A stretch of DNA of 64,000 nt from Ophiosphaerella korrae. Lineage: Eukaryota > Ascomycota > Dothideomycetes > Pleosporales > Phaeosphaeriaceae. Of the stretch, positions 58,801 through 64,000 are shown one piece after another. Position numbers and translations under genes: made by a program. The notes under the pieces were generated by a model. The model was not told the DNA's origin and ran no database searches. It saw nothing but the letters and a program-made list of their open reading frames with translations. The DNA lies in NCBI GenBank assembly GCA_028456385.1, contig JALNQF010000162.1, forward strand, positions 35,445-99,444, in the 5' to 3' direction. Every line of letters starts with the position of its first letter. Position 1 is the stretch's first letter.

Positions 58801-61800
58801 ATAGCTATAAGCTCTAGGTCGTAGATATTGTAATTATATTCTACTAGGGTGTGTTTTTTTAAGAAGAAGCTAACTAGCTATTAGATTCTATCTTAGTTTA
58901 GTTAGCTTATTACTCCGCCTAAGGCCTACCTAGAGGCGTTAGTTTAGATATAGATTGGTTTTAAGGGGTTAAAGTAAAGTAGGACTACTCTTAGCTAGAA
59001 GGTAGCTTTTAGTTTATTAAAGGCGTCTATATATTCTTAGGTAATTATAAAGGGCTTATACTAGGTCTTTTAAAAGGGCGGCCTATCTCCTTTAGTAGGT
59101 TTAGTAATAACCTTAGACTTAATTAACTTAGTAAGTAGTAGGGCGAGGCTTAAGTAATCCTTAATAAAGCGCTAGAGGAATCTAGTATAGCCTAGAAAGG
59201 CTAGGACTTCTTTAGCAGTCTTTAGCATTTCCTACTCCTAGATAGCTTTAACTTTAGAGGGATCTATTGTAATTCCTTTATTAGAGATAATTATACCTAA
59301 AAACTTAACTAAGGTAGCGTAGAGGCTAGATTTTTTAGGATCTACGTAGAAGCCTTACTCTTTTAGTCGCGTAAGCACTTTACAAACGTACTAGATATAG
59401 TCTATTTTATTATTAGAGTATATTAGGACGTCGTCTATGTATATAGTACAGAAGTCGTCTAAATATTCTAGTAGGGCTAAGTTAATAGCGCGCTAGAAGG
59501 TAGCTAGTGCGTTAGTAAGGCTAAAAGGTACTACCTTGTAAGTATATGTGCTAAAGCGGGTAACAAAGGCAGTTAGCTATTCTAAATTTAGGGCGATACG
59601 TAAGTAGTAAAAGGCGTGTATTACGTTAAATTTAGAGAAAATCTTTACCTTATTTAGGTAGGCTAGTGTTTCCCTAAAGAATAGAATAGAGTACTAGTCT
59701 TTAACAGTAGATTTATTTAGCTTATAGTAGTCTACGTAGACTTGTAAGCTACTATCTAGTTTAGCTACGATTAGTAGGTTATTCCTAGCTAGGGAGCTAC
59801 ATTTGCTAATAAAGCCCTTGCTTTCTATTTCTTAGATATATTTCTAGATTACTTTATCTTGTTTTCTAGTAAAAGGGTAAGGTTTAGCGTCTAGGATTTT
59901 TGCGCTAGGTTTAAGAGTAATTTCTAGGTTGTGTAGCCTATAAGGGGGAAGTTCCTTAGCAGCTTTCTTGTTAAAATAAGGTATTAAGTCTTGATATAGT
60001 TAGAGTAGTTCTATAGACAGGATATCCTTAAGCTCTACTGTAGGCAGTAGTTTATAAAATTACGCGTAATCTACTTCCCTAGCTACCTTATAGTAGTACA
60101 CTAGTAGCAGTATTCTATCTAAGGTAAGTACTACGAGCGTGTGTCTGCTTCTTCTAGTAAAGGCCTTGATTACACAATAACTAATAGTTTAAATATCTAT
60201 TAACAAGTTCTATTTATACCTATTAGGGTGCCTACTTAGGGGCTCTACAGGGGTAGATAATAGTTTAAGCGCTAGCTTCTTTAAGGCTGTAGTAGAGTAA
60301 TATCTAGGCGCGCTATAGTATACTACTAAGGGGATTTCGTTAGTTGTCTAGTAGTGCTGTTAGTAGTAAGTATTAGAGAATAATAACGTTCTATAGTAGT
60401 AGTTAGGTTTAATAGCATAGGCCTTATACTATAAAAATCCTAGAATAAGGTTAAATTAGCCTACGTTTTTAATAACATAGGCAGAGGTCTATTTAATATA
60501 TACGCTTACTTGTAGGTAGAACTTAACCTAATGCGTAATAAACTTAGATAGAGAACTATTATATCTTTTATAGATAATAAGTTAAGGTAGCTAGATAGTT
60601 TGTAATTTTATAGTCTTCTAGGCAAATTTTCGTTAAATAAAGTTTGCGTTAGCTCTATTATTAGCTAGGGTTCTAGCTATATAGGGTGCTGTAGGGTCTT
60701 TGCCTAGGAAGCTAGTAAATAAGAATTAGTTTAGCTTAGCTTCTATTAGATTAGTTAGTAGTTTCTTGCACTAGACTATCTATATTCTATAGGTAAGTGT
60801 GTAGGATATAGCTGTGCTAGGGTTTATACTTTAGTAGTTAATTGCGCTCTTCTAGTTCGTGTAATCCCTAGGTTAAGGCTTTAGGCCTAGGGAATATCGT
60901 TTTCTAAATCCTAGTCTAAGTTAGGCTCTAGTTCTAGCTCTATATCTAGTTAGGGGTTATATTCAAAGAATTAGTCCTCTATTTCTATGTCTATTTTAGA
61001 GTCTATTACTATATAGGCGGCTATATAGTAGTTTGTAGCGTTAGTAAGTATCTTAGATTTAGTAGCTTTTGTTTGTTTGTAAGTAGTATAGTCTAGCTTC
61101 CTAATACCTATCTTTCTATAGCCCTAGCATAAAATTGTTTTAGAGTTCTTAGTTTTAAATTATAGTGGCCTTTTCGCTAGTTAGGTGTGTTCCTCTAAAT
61201 ACGCCTTTTAGTTGTAGTTAATAGTATTTTAGTTCTTATAGGGTTATAGCTAGTTCTTCCTTAAAGTTTTATATCTGCACTCTTAGTTTAGCTCTTATAG
61301 GCGCTAGGGTACAAAGCTAGGTTTACCTAGGGCCTATATCTAGGTCGTAATTATTTACTTTATTTTCTAATATTAAGATTATCTTTCGAAACTTAGTAGG
61401 GCTATTGTAGATACTAGGGGCGGTACTAGTAGCCTCCTTAAGCTAGGGTTATAGCTTTTTTTAAAGGTAGATATTATATAGCTATAGGTTCTATTATAGT
61501 TTAAGGCTAATGTTGTTAAATTTAGAGAGGAATTTAGCCTATGCTAACTAGGTAGTTTTGTAGATTAGTTAATCTAGTCTAAATTTAGCTATTTCTAGGG
61601 TTTTATAGCGTACTTCTCCTAATCCTACTACGTCTATATTGCTAAATTAGTAAAAAAGTGCAAAGAAATATACGAATTCTTCTTAGTATAGGTAGGCGAC
61701 ACTATTTAGGACAGTAAGGTATAGGCGAGCTAATCCTATATAGTAGCGTATAATAACGTTGGCTTAGGTTTGTAAGCTAATGTGTTTTTTTCTATTAGTA

Positions 61801-63884
61801 ATAAAGTAATCGCATATAGACTAGATAAAGGATATAATGTCTACGTAGCGTCTTGTACCTAAAAATTGTAAGAGTTTTATAGAGTAGTCTTCTTGTTCTT
61901 CGTACTAGTAAAAATTAAAGGCTAGCTCTTAGATACTAGTTAGGAAGGGAGTTAAAGTAAACTCTTCTCTATTAAAGATATAGCAGCCTACTACTAGTAC
62001 TTAGGGTTCGAACTCTCTTTTAAGGAAGCTAGGTTACTAGCTTCGTAGTAAGATCCTAGTGTAGAGTAGTTCTATATCTTTCTGCGCTAATATATTAAAG
62101 TTAAAAGTTTCTAGCTTAGTTTATTTAGCTATTAGGTCTTCTTAGTAGATCGCTACTTTGCGTAAGTAGTTGTATTTTGCTATAGCTTCTTCCTATAAGG
62201 CTTTGTACTAAGTAGCTCTTTAGCCTAAAGCGTTGTATTGCTCTACAATATAGTTATAGTCTAGTAGTAATTACGCTAGGCGTTCTTAGAGTTAGGCTAA
62301 TTAGTTATCTTATTAGGAGAGTTATTTATCTAATTTACTTACTCTAGCTATAAGCCTCTAGTTTTATTTGTTTACTACGTTAATTATATCTTATATCTAG
62401 GTGTTCGCGACTACTAGGTATAATACTATTCTAGCTAGGGTAAATTCTCTAAGAGATAAGTAATTACTAGGTTTGTTATCCTTAATTCCCTAGTGTAAGG
62501 TTAGTAGTAGGGTGCGAAACAAGGGTTAGAGCTTAGCAAACTTAGTAAGTAATTTCTTAAGTTTATCCTAAGATATAAAGACTATTCTTAGTAGTAGGTC
62601 TTTGTTAATTGTAGCGTTTAATAGTAGGTTATCCCTTAGCTCTTCTAGGATCTTAAGCTTAGGTGTAGGCTAGGGTAATAATACTTAGCTAACGTTTAGT
62701 TAGGCGTCGTTAATTAAGTTATTTAATACAGTCTAGTTATTAAAAGGGACTTTAGTAACTAGTCTGTGCCTTAAGGGGCTACCTTAGTTAAAGGGGGTAG
62801 GGTCTATATTTAGGTTAAATTCTTCTACAATAAGTTAGTTAGGAGCAGCTAAGTCTATTATAGAGCTATTAGCTAAGAAGGCGCTTAGTACTTGTTAAGG
62901 AATTATGTTAGGTTAGAAATTAAGTTTACTAGGTAGTCTTAGCTAAATAAAAGATTTAGGGTCTATTACCTATTTTCCTTTATCTTTTTACGAGGGGGTC
63001 TTAAGATATTATTAGAAGTTGCTTAGTACTTTTTTTGTTAGAGTAGTTAGTATAGTAGGTCCTTAGGTCTGTTTTTCTAGGGACCTAGTTCTAGCGCGTA
63101 TTTTATAGATTTTTTGTAGTATAGTAGCCCTAGAGCGTTTCTTTAGTTCCTTACTAGATCTATAGTCTACTATTTATAGCGTGTCTTTGTCTTATAAGTG
63201 TACTTAGTTCTAGTAACGAAGAGGTTGTAAGCTAGTATTATTTTAGTTTAAGAGGCTAGCTTTTAAGGGGATAGAAGATTTTTTGTACAACTAAGTTGTA
63301 GTATAACAAGCTAAGTTGTAGTAGTTATGTACTATGTTAGTACGTTTAGCTGTTAGTTTGTAGAGATTTAGATCTTTAGCGCTAGCTAGTAAAGGTTTTA
63401 GTAGGGTCTAGGGCGCTTTGTTGCTTAGTTCTTGCAAATTAAGCGCTAGTAATTTACGTAGGTTTAGGGGTCTTTTCTTTCCCTAGCGCTGCTGCCTAGG
63501 TTTAATACCTAGTGTAAGCACGCCCTCGCCTAGGTGTGCGTAGTAGGTGTAAGCTGAAGCTTCGTAACCTGTAAGGCAGTTAAACTACTCTTCTTTAGTA
63601 CGTATTTCTTTCTAGAACGTTAGCGCTAGTACTAGTAAAAAGGGAGCGCTAGAAACCTCGACTAGAACTACAATATAGTAAACTCAAGGGGCTACCTAGC
63701 GCGCTGTAGCTAAGGTAGGATCTAATTCCTAGTAGTGTAGTTCTTTTTAGCTAGCTAGGCTTAATTAAGAGTTAGCTACAATTAGCTATCTTGTAGTAAC
63801 TCTAGCGTAAGTAAGAAGGCTACTAGCGTAGTTCTAGGTTATAGAGAGGCCTATAAAAGCAAAATATTTGCAGAGATCTACTAT

Positions 63885-64000
63885 TGTATAAGGTAGACTT
63901 TACGCAAGATAACTTAATAAGGTAGTTTTAATAATTAACTAAAAAGAGTAAATAGTAGATAAAGCTATCTAAGTAAGTACTAGGTATATATACCTAGTAG
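63885..64000 (-). repeat. 5' LTR of element F, partial
   Basis: Starts TGTATAAGGTAGACTTTACGC and matches 55481-55600 with a few C/T changes and a 2-base insertion. It continues beyond the window. Confidence 0.85.

Larger units (their letters stand above)
55481..64000 (-). mobile_element. Second-family Ty3/gypsy element F (minus), runs off the window
   Basis: The minus strand reads as gypsy pol: reverse transcriptase near 59900-59300 with an intact-looking YIDDVLIYS site (about 59440-59415), RNase H following near 59050-58560, and integrase roughly 58200-57300. Gag-like and other sequence lies above 60 kb. The 3' LTR is 55481-55822, with a polypurine tract (AAAAGGAGGGAGACG on the minus strand) next to it at 55823-55838. 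The 5' LTR begins at 63885 and is cut by the window end. Stops are fewer than in the B-type elements and CpG is common, but no intact polyprotein remains. The family differs from elements A, B, D and E in its LTRs. Confidence 0.8.

Noticed and set aside
1..64000. CRISPR array, tRNA or rRNA genes
   Set aside because: No regularly spaced direct repeats with unique spacers, no cloverleaf with conserved T-loop and no rRNA core motifs seen; the tandem repeats present are short or LTR-internal.

Overview
The window looks like the nuclear genome of a filamentous ascomycete (Pezizomycotina). Three things point there: short spliceosomal introns of about 48-61 nt, Fot1/pogo and Ty3/gypsy transposons, and saturation of those transposons by mutation of the repeat-induced point mutation (RIP) type. 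In the transposon tracts CpA and TpG are nearly absent, TpA is very frequent, CpG survives, and tryptophan and glutamine codons have become stops. As a hand count, the 60 bases at 2041-2100 hold no CA or TG and 13 TA, while 16021-16080 inside a gene hold 10 CA/TG and 2 TA.

Layout. 1-11.9 kb: RIP-degraded transposons, namely a Ty3/gypsy chromovirus (1-4.5 kb), an unclassified tract (4.5-7.1 kb) and three Fot1/pogo-like DNA transposons (7.1-8.6, 8.7-9.7 and 9.8-11.9 kb). The last has recognisable terminal inverted repeats and a visible gradient from saturated to nearly unmutated sequence. 12-24.8 kb: a base-balanced gene island. 25.5-64 kb: a stack of nested, RIP-degraded Ty3/gypsy elements. 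The clearest is a full-length copy (35298-42333) with two 443-bp LTRs and a TAAGG target duplication, sitting inside another element on the opposite strand. A second, larger gypsy family fills 55.5 kb to the window end.

The gene island holds: (1) a 274-residue protein of unknown function on the minus strand; (2) divergent from it across 280 bp, a TPR-CHAT protein of about 1103 residues with one 52-nt intron and an apparently intact His/Cys peptidase dyad; (3) an N-terminal scrap that may come from a DUF829/TMEM53-like gene; (4) an 82-residue, three-exon gene of the Hva1/Tudor (DUF2945) type; (5) a degraded patatin-like phospholipase region that has lost both catalytic residues, followed by an intact 823-residue ankyrin-containing, proline-rich reading frame that was probably its C-terminal half; and (6) a 225-bp foldback element.

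CHAT, patatin, TPR and ankyrin modules recur in fungal NLR-type and programmed-death proteins. Their clustering in a small island between RIP-silenced transposons suggests an accessory, possibly self/non-self or defence-related locus. That functional reading is inference. The TPR-CHAT gene with its divergent partner is the best candidate here for an undescribed system.
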